64,000 nt of DNA from the NCBI GenBank assembly GCA_000171875.1, contig ABHI01000001.1, forward strand, positions 1,127,001 through 1,191,000. Reading direction: 5' to 3'. The DNA comes from Flavobacteriales bacterium ALC-1 (GTDB lineage Bacteria; Bacteroidota; Bacteroidia; Flavobacteriales; Flavobacteriaceae). Below the pieces are notes generated by a model. The model did not search any database, was not told the origin of the DNA, and worked only from the letters and a program-made list of their open reading frames with translations. The position numbers and the translations under genes are program-made. This document shows, piece by piece, positions 33,686 through 42,787 of this stretch; position 1 is the first letter of the stretch; each line of letters opens with the position of its first letter.

Positions 33686-35914
33686 ATGGAAATTACACCT
33701 AAAAAAGGTTTTAAAGGCTTAGTAGAAAATTGGCAGAGTGATTTAATTGCAGCGGTGAGTGTCTCACTTATTGCTTTACCGCTTTCGTTAGGTATTGCAT
33801 TAGCAGCTGGTGCACCTGCGATGTCTGGTATACTTTCAGCAATTGTTGGTGGTGTTGTAACAACACTTTATAGAGGTGGACATATATCAGTCAATGGACC
33901 TGCCAAAGGGGTTATTGCAGTTATCCTTTTGGGTATTGCATTGATGGACGATGGTTCTGGGCAAGCCTTTAATTATGTATTGGCAGCAGTGGTTGTTTCT
34001 GGTGCAATTCAAGTTGTATTGGGATTATTGAAATTAGGTCGATTAGCAGATATATTCCATTCTTCTGTAATTCATGGTATTTTGGCAGCTATCGGAATTA
34101 TCATCTTTGCAAAACAAATTCATGTTGCCTTAGGCACACATTCTGATAGTCCGAGCATTATACAAAACCTTGTTGATGCAGTTCTATTTCTACCTCAAGC
34201 AAATCCTTTTGTAGTAATTATTGCTTTGACAGGCTTACTTTTATTGTTGTTTCATTCTAAAATCAGTTATAAGTTTTTTCATATTTTACCTGCGCCAATG
34301 TGGGTTATTGCGTTGTCGATACCGTTTGTTTATATTTTCAATTTCTTTGATCAAAATACACTTTCATTCTTTGGAAAAGCTTACGAAGTAGGACCGCATC
34401 TATTGTTAGATATTCCGGATAATATTATGGATTCGATAATGCATCCAAATTTTGGTAAAATAAATACCATAGAATTCTGGACAACAGTAGTATCCATTTT
34501 AATCATAACTAGTATTGAATCATTAGCCATTGCAAAAGCTGTTGACAAAATTGATCCATACAAACGAAAAACAGATTTAAACAAGGATTTAACAGGTATT
34601 GGATTGAGTACGATAGCAGCTGGTATGATTGGAGGTTTGCCAATTATTGCTGTGATTATTCGGAGTACAGTAAATATTCATAATGGTGCAAAGACAAAAT
34701 GGTCTAATATGTATCAAGGCCTTTTGTTGTTACTTTTTATTGTGGTATTGAGCCCAATTATGAGACAAGTACCACTATGTGCTTTTGCAATTTTACTGGT
34801 TTACACAGGTTTTAAATTAGCTTCGCCCGCTGTCTTTAAACAAATTTACAATCAAGGCATCGAGCAATTAATATTTTTTGTTGGCACAATGGTTTTAACG
34901 CTTTACACTAATTTATTAATTGGATTACTTGGCGGGTTATTACTAGCAATGGTTAGTCATATGTTATTGGCAAAGGTTTCTATACCTCAATTCTTTAAAA
35001 TGGTGTATCGCTCTGGTTCAGATTTAATTAAGAACCCAGATGGCAGTTACGATATAAAGGTTAAGGGGATTGCAAACTTTTTGGGTATCTTAAAAATTGA
35101 TAAAATGGTGAGTCAAATTCCTTCTGGAGCAGATGTTAATATTGATTTATCAGAAACAAGATTGGTAGGCATTACCTATATGGATTATATAGTAGATTAT
35201 CTAAAGACGCAAAAGAATACGGGAGGCAAAGTTATAATTAAAGGATTAGATTCTCATGTGTCATCCTCTACCTATAATAGAGCTTTAAAAATTGCTTTAA
35301 ATAATCAAGTGGTAAAATTATCATCAAGGCAAAATCGTTTACAAAATTTAGCCAATGAAAATGATTATCAATATGCGAATCAAGTTGATTGGAATACTTT
35401 GTATTTAAAGAAATTTCACTTTTTTGAAATTAGGCCTATAGAGCGAAAATCAAATTGTCTCAAAGGAACTTTTAAAGATTTAGATGTGCCTTGGGAAATT
35501 GCGGATGTAACTTTTAGTGAAGGTGCGGCTTTTACAGCTGAGACTTTTAATACGACATTGATGGTCTTAAAATTACCTAAAAAAATACCTGTTTTTACAA
35601 TGGAAAAAGAGGGGGTGCTTGATAAAATAGTTGACCGTGTGAGATCATATACAGGCTATAAAGATGTTGATTTTGAAATGTATCCAGAATTTTCAAAGAA
35701 ATTTCTCATTTTAGGAAACAACGAATCCGAAATTAAATCCTTTTTTACAGATGAAATCATTCGCTTTTTTGAAAGTCATCAGATTTATCATTTAGAAAGT
35801 AATGGAGAAGCACTTGTTATTTTTGATAAAATTAAATTAGCAAGGACAGATGAAACGATAGCATTTATAGATTATGGTAAAGAATTAGCCACGATCCTAG
35901 ATATAATGGATTAG
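33686..35914 (+). CDS. SulP family anion transporter with STAS domain and C-terminal extension
   Basis: A 742-residue inner-membrane transporter of the SulP/SLC26 class, probably for bicarbonate or sulfate. The membrane core spans about 1-430 (starting LIAAVSVSLIALPLSLGIAL, with GGVVTTLYRGGHISVNGPAK). A STAS domain lies at about 460-560 (DVNIDLSETRLVGITYMDYI). A further 180 residues follow, unusual for the family. They contain IPVFTMEKEGVLDKIVDRV, DVDFEMYPEFSKKFLILG and ALVIFDKIKLA, and resemble an uncharacterised domain seen in stand-alone bacterial proteins. The start ATG directly follows a short open frame. Confidence 0.9.
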   Translation: MEITPKKGFKGLVENWQSDLIAAVSVSLIALPLSLGIALAAGAPAMSGILSAIVGGVVTTLYRGGHISVNGPAKGVIAVILLGIALMDDGSGQAFNYVLAAVVVSGAIQVVLGLLKLGRLADIFHSSVIHGILAAIGIIIFAKQIHVALGTHSDSPSIIQNLVDAVLFLPQANPFVVIIALTGLLLLLFHSKISYKFFHILPAPMWVIALSIPFVYIFNFFDQNTLSFFGKAYEVGPHLLLDIPDNIMDSIMHPNFGKINTIEFWTTVVSILIITSIESLAIAKAVDKIDPYKRKTDLNKDLTGIGLSTIAAGMIGGLPIIAVIIRSTVNIHNGAKTKWSNMYQGLLLLLFIVVLSPIMRQVPLCAFAILLVYTGFKLASPAVFKQIYNQGIEQLIFFVGTMVLTLYTNLLIGLLGGLLLAMVSHMLLAKVSIPQFFKMVYRSGSDLIKNPDGSYDIKVKGIANFLGILKIDKMVSQIPSGADVNIDLSETRLVGITYMDYIVDYLKTQKNTGGKVIIKGLDSHVSSSTYNRALKIALNNQVVKLSSRQNRLQNLANENDYQYANQVDWNTLYLKKFHFFEIRPIERKSNCLKGTFKDLDVPWEIADVTFSEGAAFTAETFNTTLMVLKLPKKIPVFTMEKEGVLDKIVDRVRSYTGYKDVDFEMYPEFSKKFLILGNNESEIKSFFTDEIIRFFESHQIYHLESNGEALVIFDKIKLARTDETIAFIDYGKELATILDIMD

Positions 35915-36093
35915 GGGTATAGAAATAAAACACAAAATTTAAAACCGTGCCTAACCACGTTTATAAGTAGACAATCTTAATAAAATTCGTTTTTTAGGTA
36001 ATCGGCGTTTTGCAAGCATAAAAGAAATTAAAGGTTTATTTGATTTTGGAAAACGATTAAAAAAGGTAATCTCCCCTTAGTTTATTCACTTTC

Positions 36094-36393
36094 TTAAGCT
36101 TCAGAATCATAATAAAGTCGTTTCAAGCTTCTCTTTAACAGAGAAAATCTATAGATACCGATAATAAAAAAAATAACACTAAATATTATAGCTGTTAAGG
36201 CTAAATATTCAAAATTAGAAAACTCTTTTAGTTGATAAAAAGCAATGCTTCCTAATAATAAATATAAAGACGATCTAATATATGACAACAACGTGCGTTC
36301 GTTAGCCAATCGTGTACGTTCTATCGCAAGGTAATCTCTTAAAATAATTTTTTGGTCTGGTTCAAAATCACGACCGAATCTTAATATTTTCAT
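36094..36393 (-). CDS. DUF202 (YidH-type) membrane protein
   Basis: A 99-residue protein. The conserved DUF202 start is LRDYLAIERTRLANERTLLS, followed by YIRSSLYLLLGSIAFYQL (first helix), a second helix (ALTAIIFSVIFFIIGIYRF) and a basic tail. DUF202 proteins are small inner-membrane proteins of unknown function; yeast homologues are SPX/VTC-associated. It is an isolated single gene with about 120 bp upstream before the divergent metallo-hydrolase. Confidence 0.85.
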   Translation of the reverse strand: MKILRFGRDFEPDQKIILRDYLAIERTRLANERTLLSYIRSSLYLLLGSIAFYQLKEFSNFEYLALTAIIFSVIFFIIGIYRFSLLKRSLKRLYYDSEA

Positions 36394-36520
36394 CTTTTAT
36401 GATTTGTTTAGTGCTTTTACTTGTGCTAAATTAAGCTGTTATATCAATTTAACCTTTAAATGTCTCAAATAATTTTAATGCTTTTAGTAATTTGCAAAAC
36501 AATTTACAATTCATAATCTA

Positions 36521-37381
36521 ATGAATTTATACCCAATAAATGCTGGTAATTTTAAACTTGATGGTGGTGCCATGTTTGGAGTGGTTCCTAAATCATTATG
36601 GACTAGAACAAATCCTGCAGATAATAACAATATGATTGATATTGCGGCACGTTGTTTGCTAATTGAAGATGGTAATCGTTTAATTTTAATCGATACTGGT
36701 ATGGGAAACAAGCAAAGCGAGAAATTTTACGGATACTATTACCTTTGGGGAGATGATAGCATTGACAAATCGCTTGCGACTCATGGCTTTCATAGAGACG
36801 ACATTACTGATGTGTTTATGACACATTTACATTTTGACCATTGTGGCGGAAGCATACAGTGGAATAAGGATAAAACCGGTTACGAACCCGCTTTTAGAAA
36901 TGCTCATTTTTGGAGTAATAAAGACCATTGGAAATGGGCAACAAAACCTAACCGACGGGAAGTGGCTTCGTTTTTAAAAGAAAATATTTCACCCATGGAA
37001 GATAGTGGGCATTTAAAATTTACTTCGCTTCCAGAACAGCATCTTTTAGAAAATTCTGAATTGGGGTTTGACATCTTTTTTGCTAATGGACATACCGATA
37101 AACAAATGATTCCTATGATTCATTATAAAGGAAAGACTATTTGTTTTATGGCTGATTTATTACCAACCGCTGGACATTTACCTTTGCCTTTTGTAATGGG
37201 GTATGACACAAGACCTCTTTTAACACTAGATGAAAAAGAATTATTTTTGAACATGGCTGCGGATAATAACTTCTATCTGTTTTTAGAACACGATGCGCAT
37301 AACGAAATTATAACTGTTAAACACACTGAAAAAGGTGTTAGGCTTAATGAAATTTATACTTGTAATACATTATTTAACTAA
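36521..37381 (+). CDS. MBL-fold metallo-hydrolase
   Basis: A 286-residue enzyme. It has the metallo-beta-lactamase motif THLHFDHCGG (HxHxDH), ligands in FANGHTDKQM and FMADLLPTAGH, and a final FLEHDAH. The N-terminal NAGNFKLDGGAMFGVVPK is typical of the subgroup that includes lactonases such as AHL quorum-quenching enzymes and AidC-like proteins. The substrate cannot be fixed from the sequence. No signal peptide is present, so it is cytosolic. It lies 10 bp upstream of the subtilase lipoprotein gene, so the two may be co-transcribed. Confidence 0.9.
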   Translation: MNLYPINAGNFKLDGGAMFGVVPKSLWTRTNPADNNNMIDIAARCLLIEDGNRLILIDTGMGNKQSEKFYGYYYLWGDDSIDKSLATHGFHRDDITDVFMTHLHFDHCGGSIQWNKDKTGYEPAFRNAHFWSNKDHWKWATKPNRREVASFLKENISPMEDSGHLKFTSLPEQHLLENSELGFDIFFANGHTDKQMIPMIHYKGKTICFMADLLPTAGHLPLPFVMGYDTRPLLTLDEKELFLNMAADNNFYLFLEHDAHNEIITVKHTEKGVRLNEIYTCNTLFN

Positions 37382-37391
37382 ACATAATTAA

Positions 37392-39002
37392 ATGAAATTT
37401 AATCACAAACCCTTCGTTTATATTGGTTTTGCAGCAACATTGCTTTTAGGATGTGGTGCTACATCAGATATTCTTTCAACACCAATTGAAAATATTGATT
37501 CTTCACCAATAAAAGTTACAGATTTAACTGAGGTTGAAGAAAAAAACTGGGGACACTTAGATCTAGTAAACGATACTATTCCGGGAATGGCTGTGGACAA
37601 GGCTTATGCTGAAATTATTAAAAATAAAAAAGGCACTAAGGTCATCGTTGCTGTTATTGATTCTGGTATAGATATCGACCATGAGGATTTAGATGGTGTC
37701 ATTTGGACCAATAAAGGGGAAATACCAAACAACGGAAAAGATGATGACAACAATGGGTATGTAGACGATATTCATGGTTGGAACTTTATTGGTGACGGTT
37801 ACGATGAACAACTAGAATATGTCCGTCTTTTGGCAAGTGGTAACACTTCAGACCCGCGTTATAATGAAGCAAAGGCATTATATGAGTCTGAATATCAGAA
37901 ATATACTGGTACTAAAACGCAATATGAGCAAATCGCTCAAGTGGTTAAACAATCTGATGATGTATTGGCGGCTCACTTTAAAAAAAGAGATTATACCATA
38001 CAAGAGGTTAATGCAATAAAAACAGAAAATCAGGAATTGGCTAAAGCGAAACAAGTTGCTCAAAATATTCATGCTAGTGCAGATGGAGCAAGTTTATCTA
38101 AGGCAACTGAAGAAATTAATGGTATTTTAAATCAAATCAATGAGCGCTTAAACTTTCATTTAAACAAAAACTTTTCTGGTCGCAAAACAGGTGATAATAT
38201 TAACGACTTATCAGATACTGGTTATGGAAACGGAAATGTAAAACCTGTAAAAAAAGACGAGTCTCATGGTACACATGTTGCTGGTATTATTGCGGCAGAA
38301 CGAAATAATGGAAAAGGGGCAAATGGTGTGGCAAATAATGTAGAAATTATGTCAATTAGATCCACTCCTAACGGGGATGAGTATGATAAGGATGTGGCGC
38401 TGGCTATTAGATATGCCGTAGACAATGGAGCAAAGGTCATAAACGGAAGTTTTGGTAAATCCTTTTCGCCTCACTCAGAATGGGTAAGAGACGCTATAAA
38501 ATATGCTTCAGACAACGACGTAGTTTTTGTACATGCTGCTGGTAATGATAGTAATAATGTAGATGTAAAACCTAACTTTCCAGACGATAATGTGAACTTT
38601 GTTGAGGTGTCTAACACATACATTAGAGTAGGCTCGCTAGCACCTAAATATGGGTCTAAAATGGTGTCTGGCTTTTCCAACTATGGAAAAAAGAATGTTG
38701 ATATTTTTGCACCTGGCTCTGAAATTTATTCTACTATGCCAGAAAACGAATACGATTTTAATGGCGGTACTTCTATGGCTGCTCCGGCAGTTGCAGGTAT
38801 TGCGGCTTTAATTCGTTCTCAATATCCTCATTTAACTGCGGCTCAGGTAAAGCAAGTAATTTTAGATTCTGGACTGCATTTAACCACAAAAGTAGTGGTA
38901 GGTGGTGACGCTTCTAATGTAAAACCATTTGCAGATTTATCTAAATCTGGTACAATAGCAAATGCATACAATGCCTTAATTATGGCTTCAAAAATCAAGT
39001 AA
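37392..39002 (+). CDS. S8 family subtilisin-like serine protease (lipoprotein)
   Basis: A 536-residue lipoprotein (Cys21 in LLLGC). The catalytic triad is D90 (VIAVIDSGIDIDHEDL region), H292 (ESHGTHVAGII) and S461 (NGGTSMAAPAVAG). Between D90 and H292 lies a long inserted helical segment (about 140-275), rich in Gln, Lys and Glu and probably coiled-coil, absent from standard subtilisins. It is probably a periplasmic or surface protease. It is followed after 2 bp by the M1 peptidase lipoprotein, so the two form an operon for protein degradation. Confidence 0.93.
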   Translation: MKFNHKPFVYIGFAATLLLGCGATSDILSTPIENIDSSPIKVTDLTEVEEKNWGHLDLVNDTIPGMAVDKAYAEIIKNKKGTKVIVAVIDSGIDIDHEDLDGVIWTNKGEIPNNGKDDDNNGYVDDIHGWNFIGDGYDEQLEYVRLLASGNTSDPRYNEAKALYESEYQKYTGTKTQYEQIAQVVKQSDDVLAAHFKKRDYTIQEVNAIKTENQELAKAKQVAQNIHASADGASLSKATEEINGILNQINERLNFHLNKNFSGRKTGDNINDLSDTGYGNGNVKPVKKDESHGTHVAGIIAAERNNGKGANGVANNVEIMSIRSTPNGDEYDKDVALAIRYAVDNGAKVINGSFGKSFSPHSEWVRDAIKYASDNDVVFVHAAGNDSNNVDVKPNFPDDNVNFVEVSNTYIRVGSLAPKYGSKMVSGFSNYGKKNVDIFAPGSEIYSTMPENEYDFNGGTSMAAPAVAGIAALIRSQYPHLTAAQVKQVILDSGLHLTTKVVVGGDASNVKPFADLSKSGTIANAYNALIMASKIK

Positions 39003-39004
39003 CT

Positions 39005-40837
39005 ATGAAAAACTTTTTAATTCTTCTATCTGTAATTACCCTTGTCTTTTCTTGTGGAGCAACAGAAAAACTAACTCAAAGCTCTGAAACAACAAAAGTT
39101 TCTACAAACAATTATTGGCAACAACATGTTGACTATGACATGGAAATTGATATGGATGTTAACAGTTTTCAATACAAAGGAAAACAGAAGTTAGTCTATA
39201 CCAATAATTCACCAGATGTATTAAACAGAGTTTACTACCACCTGTATTTCAACGCTTTTCAACCTGGTAGTGAAATGGATGTACGCTCTCGTACTATTCA
39301 AGATCCAGATCGTCGTGTTGGTGATCGTATTAGTAAACTTTTACCTAATGAAATAGGTTATATTAAAGTCAATTCACTTAAACAAAATGGAAAATCTATC
39401 TCTTATGAAACCGTTGGAACTGTCTTAGAAGTGAAATTAAGTCAGCCTATTCAACCAGGTGAAAAGGTAACTTTCGATATGATTTTTGATGGGCAAGTAC
39501 CAAAACAAATTAGACGTTCTGGAAGAGATAATGCAGATGGTGTTTCGCTTTCTATGACCCAGTGGTATCCAAAATTAGCTGAATACGATTTTGAGGGTTG
39601 GCACGCAGATCCATATATCGGAAGAGAATTCCATGGTGTTTGGGGGAATTTTGATGTAAAACTAACGCTTGATAAAACTTATATTGTTGGTGGTACTGGT
39701 TATCTTCAAAACCCTAACGAAATTGGTTATGGTTACGAAACGGGAGCTATAAAACGACCTTTTGGAGATAAATTAACCTGGCATTTTAAAGCTCCTAATG
39801 TACACGATTTTACTTGGGCGGCTGATCCGGATTATATTCATGATTCTGTACAAGTTCCTAATGGCCCTACATTACATTTCCTATATTCTAATGACGACAA
39901 AGTGATAGAAAACTGGAAAAAGATTCAACCAGAAACAGTTAAATTAATGCAGTTTTTTAGTGAACATATTGGACAATATCCCTATAAGCAATATTCATTT
40001 ATACAAGGTGGAGATGGTGGTATGGAATATGCTATGTGTACGCTAATAACTGGTGGCTCTAGTTATGGTGGTTTATTGGGTACAGCATCGCATGAATTGG
40101 CACACACTTGGTTTCAGTTTTTATTAGCATCTAATGAAGCTAAGCACGAGTGGATGGATGAAGGTTTTACAAGCTATATTTCTGCATTAGCCATGAACTC
40201 TTTACGTGAAGAAAAGAGAGAAAATCCTTTTGTGGGTTCTTACAGAAGTTATATTCGTTTAGCTAATTCTGGTTATGAGCAACCATTAACCACGCATGCC
40301 GATCGATATAAATTTAATGGCGCATATGGAGCGGCTGCATATAGCAAAGGAGCTGTATTTTTAGCGCAATTAGGTTACATTATTGGAGAGGATAATTTAA
40401 AGAAGACCATTAAAAAATACTTTAATGATTTTTCTTTTAAACACCCAAAACCTTTAGACATTGTGCGAACTGCAGAGCGTATTACAGATTTAGAGCTCGA
40501 TTGGTATTTAATAGACTTTGCACAAACCACCAATACAATAGATTATGGGGTAAAGGCTGTTGAAGGCAAATCTATTACATTAGAACGTGTTGGTTTAATG
40601 CCAATGCCTATTGACTTAACTGTAACTTATGAAGATGGTTCTACTGAAGCGTTTTACATTCCGTTACAGATGATGCGTGGTGAAAAATCAACCTCAGCAA
40701 CTATAATTAGTGATTGGGCTTGGGCAATGCCAACCTATACTTTTGAGGCTAATAAAACGGTGAAATCTGTTGAAATTGACGCCTCACAAATGCTTGCTGA
40801 TGTAAAACGTGAGAATAATACATTTACTAAAGAATAA
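39005..40837 (+). CDS. M1 family metallopeptidase (lipoprotein)
   Basis: A 610-residue lipoprotein (Cys17 in LVFSC) of the gluzincin M1 aminopeptidase class. The zinc motif is HELAHTWF followed by the third ligand Glu in EWMDEGFTSY. The substrate-binding exopeptidase loop is GGMEYAM, a variant of GAMEN. A C-terminal segment (VDLTVTYEDGSTEAFYIPL region) resembles the M1 beta-sandwich. It is located 2 bp after the subtilase gene and ends at a strong bidirectional terminator. It probably trims peptides released by the subtilase. Confidence 0.93.
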   Translation: MKNFLILLSVITLVFSCGATEKLTQSSETTKVSTNNYWQQHVDYDMEIDMDVNSFQYKGKQKLVYTNNSPDVLNRVYYHLYFNAFQPGSEMDVRSRTIQDPDRRVGDRISKLLPNEIGYIKVNSLKQNGKSISYETVGTVLEVKLSQPIQPGEKVTFDMIFDGQVPKQIRRSGRDNADGVSLSMTQWYPKLAEYDFEGWHADPYIGREFHGVWGNFDVKLTLDKTYIVGGTGYLQNPNEIGYGYETGAIKRPFGDKLTWHFKAPNVHDFTWAADPDYIHDSVQVPNGPTLHFLYSNDDKVIENWKKIQPETVKLMQFFSEHIGQYPYKQYSFIQGGDGGMEYAMCTLITGGSSYGGLLGTASHELAHTWFQFLLASNEAKHEWMDEGFTSYISALAMNSLREEKRENPFVGSYRSYIRLANSGYEQPLTTHADRYKFNGAYGAAAYSKGAVFLAQLGYIIGEDNLKKTIKKYFNDFSFKHPKPLDIVRTAERITDLELDWYLIDFAQTTNTIDYGVKAVEGKSITLERVGLMPMPIDLTVTYEDGSTEAFYIPLQMMRGEKSTSATIISDWAWAMPTYTFEANKTVKSVEIDASQMLADVKRENNTFTKE

Positions 40838-40858
40838 ATTCTTGCGTATTATAATCCT

Positions 40859-40888
40859 AAAACCGCATCAAAATGATGCGGTTTCTTT
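40859..40888. terminator. Bidirectional rho-independent terminator
   Basis: AAACCGCATCA (40860-40870) and TGATGCGGTTT (40874-40884) around AAA, with a T-rich end on both strands. It serves the M1 peptidase (plus) and the last gene of the accessory island (minus), and marks the island's left border. Confidence 0.85.
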
Positions 40889-41474
40889 ATTTGATTAACC
40901 TAAATCCAACACCTATATTATAAGTGGGTTTAGGTAATTGGTTTAGATTCATTCTGTAACTCACAAACCATTTCCCTTTTCTGTTATATTGCAAGCCTAA
41001 GCTTATATTGTCAAAGGTATTAGTATTTCCTCCAAACTCAGAAAAAACATAAAGTCCACTTCTATATGTTTTGGGATACTCAATAGTCTTAGTAACCGTA
41101 ATTTCTCTCGGTACTTTAAGTTTATATGCTATTTCACTATCGAGCAAATTGCCTTCTAAAAGGTTGTAACTAAAGATATCTATATCATTATTGCTCAAGG
41201 TATCTCTATATATTCTAGCTTTTACAAATAGAGAAGTATCTATTTTTTGAGGTAACCTTTCTACAATTTTTGAAGTATCACCCTTAGAAACATAAACCGT
41301 TTTATAAGTTGTTGTTTGTACTTTAAAAGTATCTATTTTAGTTTGCCAAATGGTATCTCTTATAATTGAAATTTTAGGCGCTTCTTTTTTATCTATACGA
41401 TTACATTGTCTATTAAACAAGTTTAAAAGTAATAGCCCTAAAATGACAATTAACATTGTATTTTTAGTCTTCAT
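40887..41474 (-). CDS. Membrane-anchored protein at the end of the lysis/fibre operon, unknown
   Basis: A 195-residue protein with one N-terminal membrane helix (LIVILGLLLLNLFN) ending near Cys23. A middle section of charged and Thr-rich strands follows (DTFKVQTTTYKTVYVSKGDT). The C-terminal third is beta-rich (YRSGLYVFSEFGG, LGLQYNRKGKWFVSYRMNLN) and ends GVGFRLIK like an outer-membrane strand. It is the last gene of the island's minus-strand array. An envelope-spanning role at lysis (spanin-like) is possible by position only. I do not recognise a family. Confidence 0.5.
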   Translation of the reverse strand: MKTKNTMLIVILGLLLLNLFNRQCNRIDKKEAPKISIIRDTIWQTKIDTFKVQTTTYKTVYVSKGDTSKIVERLPQKIDTSLFVKARIYRDTLSNNDIDIFSYNLLEGNLLDSEIAYKLKVPREITVTKTIEYPKTYRSGLYVFSEFGGNTNTFDNISLGLQYNRKGKWFVSYRMNLNQLPKPTYNIGVGFRLIK

Positions 41475-41588
41475 TTTTTTATGGTATTGTTTGGTTGGGA
41501 ATAAGAAAAGCCTCCTTCTCTAACTTATTTTGCTTCCTAAAATTCGGTTAGAGAAGTTCGTAGGCTTTTAAAAATTTAACGTTATTCT

Positions 41589-42716
41589 TTAAGCAATAAC
41601 AACTACCCTGTATTTATCTAGAGCTGGTGCTGTGCTAAAAGTTAGGCTAATCGTATTTGTGTCTACAATAGTCATAATACAATCTGTAACTGTTTTAGTA
41701 TTTACATCTCTTACTTGTATAATGACATCTTCAGAACCCAAATTATGATTTACATTAATAGTTGTTAATGTGCCATCTCCAATAGTTGATGAAAACTTAG
41801 AAGTACTATTAGCTTTCACCCATTCTTTAGTAGACAAAGCTTTATCATTAGCGGCATCAATTTGAGTAATTGATACGTCACTTTCAATTAACCCTTTAAA
41901 ATATGACGGTAGATCAACAACAGAGTTAATGGCCTTCATATTAGCGTTAGGCAATTGTATTCCATTATCTAATTTTAAATATGAACCCTCTGCAACTGTT
42001 CCTCCGGTTTGATTTAGGTCTATTAAAACACCTGTCCACCCATTTACCGTTCCTGCTTCAAGGTCTAAACCAAAGACACCACTATTGATATTAGAAGATG
42101 TAACATTGGCATTATTCTGAATGACTTTACCTCTTAATCCTACAGCATTAGCAACTGTACCCGTGCCTCCGTAATCGTCAATTTTTACATAGTTTTCAGA
42201 TCCGCTTAACAAGTTAATTGTTCCTGAGCCTGTGTTTCTGTAAGATGCTTGGTTATAACAACCAATCATTTCTCCTGGTGTTCCTGAGTTTTGAGTCCTT
42301 ACCCTATTAAAAGCGCCATATACATAGCCTATATCTTCTGGTGCGTTATGCGTTATAAGGTTGTTTACTCCATAAAAAAATTGATTAGCAACAGATTTTA
42401 TTTTTGTAATCGCATTATAAATAGAAAATACATTACCAGTATTTTCATCTGAATAGTTGATATTTAGATTCCCGTTAAAAGGATTACTAGGAGTATCACC
42501 ATCTGTGATGGTTAGATTACCACCTACTAGCTCCACATCATTTGTGGTACTATTACCTTCATCTGTAACTTGTTGTAAATTCTTCGCTTCTATTTTCTCT
42601 CTAGAAATCACTTCGTCCTTATGCCAAAAGGAATCCCAAGTGTCATAATATTCATCTTGCTTAGGTTTATCACCTGTTTCAAAATAACTTCTTATTTTTT
42701 CTTTATTTTGTTTCAT
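41589..42716 (-). CDS. Phage tail fibre-like receptor-binding protein
   Basis: A 375-residue protein. Residues 1-35 (KEKIRSYFETGDKPKQDEYY, DTWDSFWHKDE) are a fibre N-terminal motif common in flavobacterial phage-like loci and shared with the 137-residue protein at 44389. The middle is Gly/Asn/Thr-rich and beta-helical in pattern. The C-terminal about 65 residues (TIGDGTLTTINVNHNLGSED, VIIQVRDV, YRVVVIA) match the C-terminal module widespread in phage tail fibres. It probably binds a target-cell receptor. No tail structural genes accompany it, which is unusual. Confidence 0.75.
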   Translation of the reverse strand: MKQNKEKIRSYFETGDKPKQDEYYDTWDSFWHKDEVISREKIEAKNLQQVTDEGNSTTNDVELVGGNLTITDGDTPSNPFNGNLNINYSDENTGNVFSIYNAITKIKSVANQFFYGVNNLITHNAPEDIGYVYGAFNRVRTQNSGTPGEMIGCYNQASYRNTGSGTINLLSGSENYVKIDDYGGTGTVANAVGLRGKVIQNNANVTSSNINSGVFGLDLEAGTVNGWTGVLIDLNQTGGTVAEGSYLKLDNGIQLPNANMKAINSVVDLPSYFKGLIESDVSITQIDAANDKALSTKEWVKANSTSKFSSTIGDGTLTTINVNHNLGSEDVIIQVRDVNTKTVTDCIMTIVDTNTISLTFSTAPALDKYRVVVIA

Positions 42717-42787
42717 TGTATTTTATGTTTTAGTCATAAAAGCTGAAACCAAATAAGTGTCTCAGCTTTTAATTTTTTATGTGTTTA

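Noticed and set aside
35970-36079. Possible gene remnant encoding FLGNRRFASIKEIKGLFD
   Set aside because: No start codon, an upstream stop, and no recognised family; chance coding potential is as likely.
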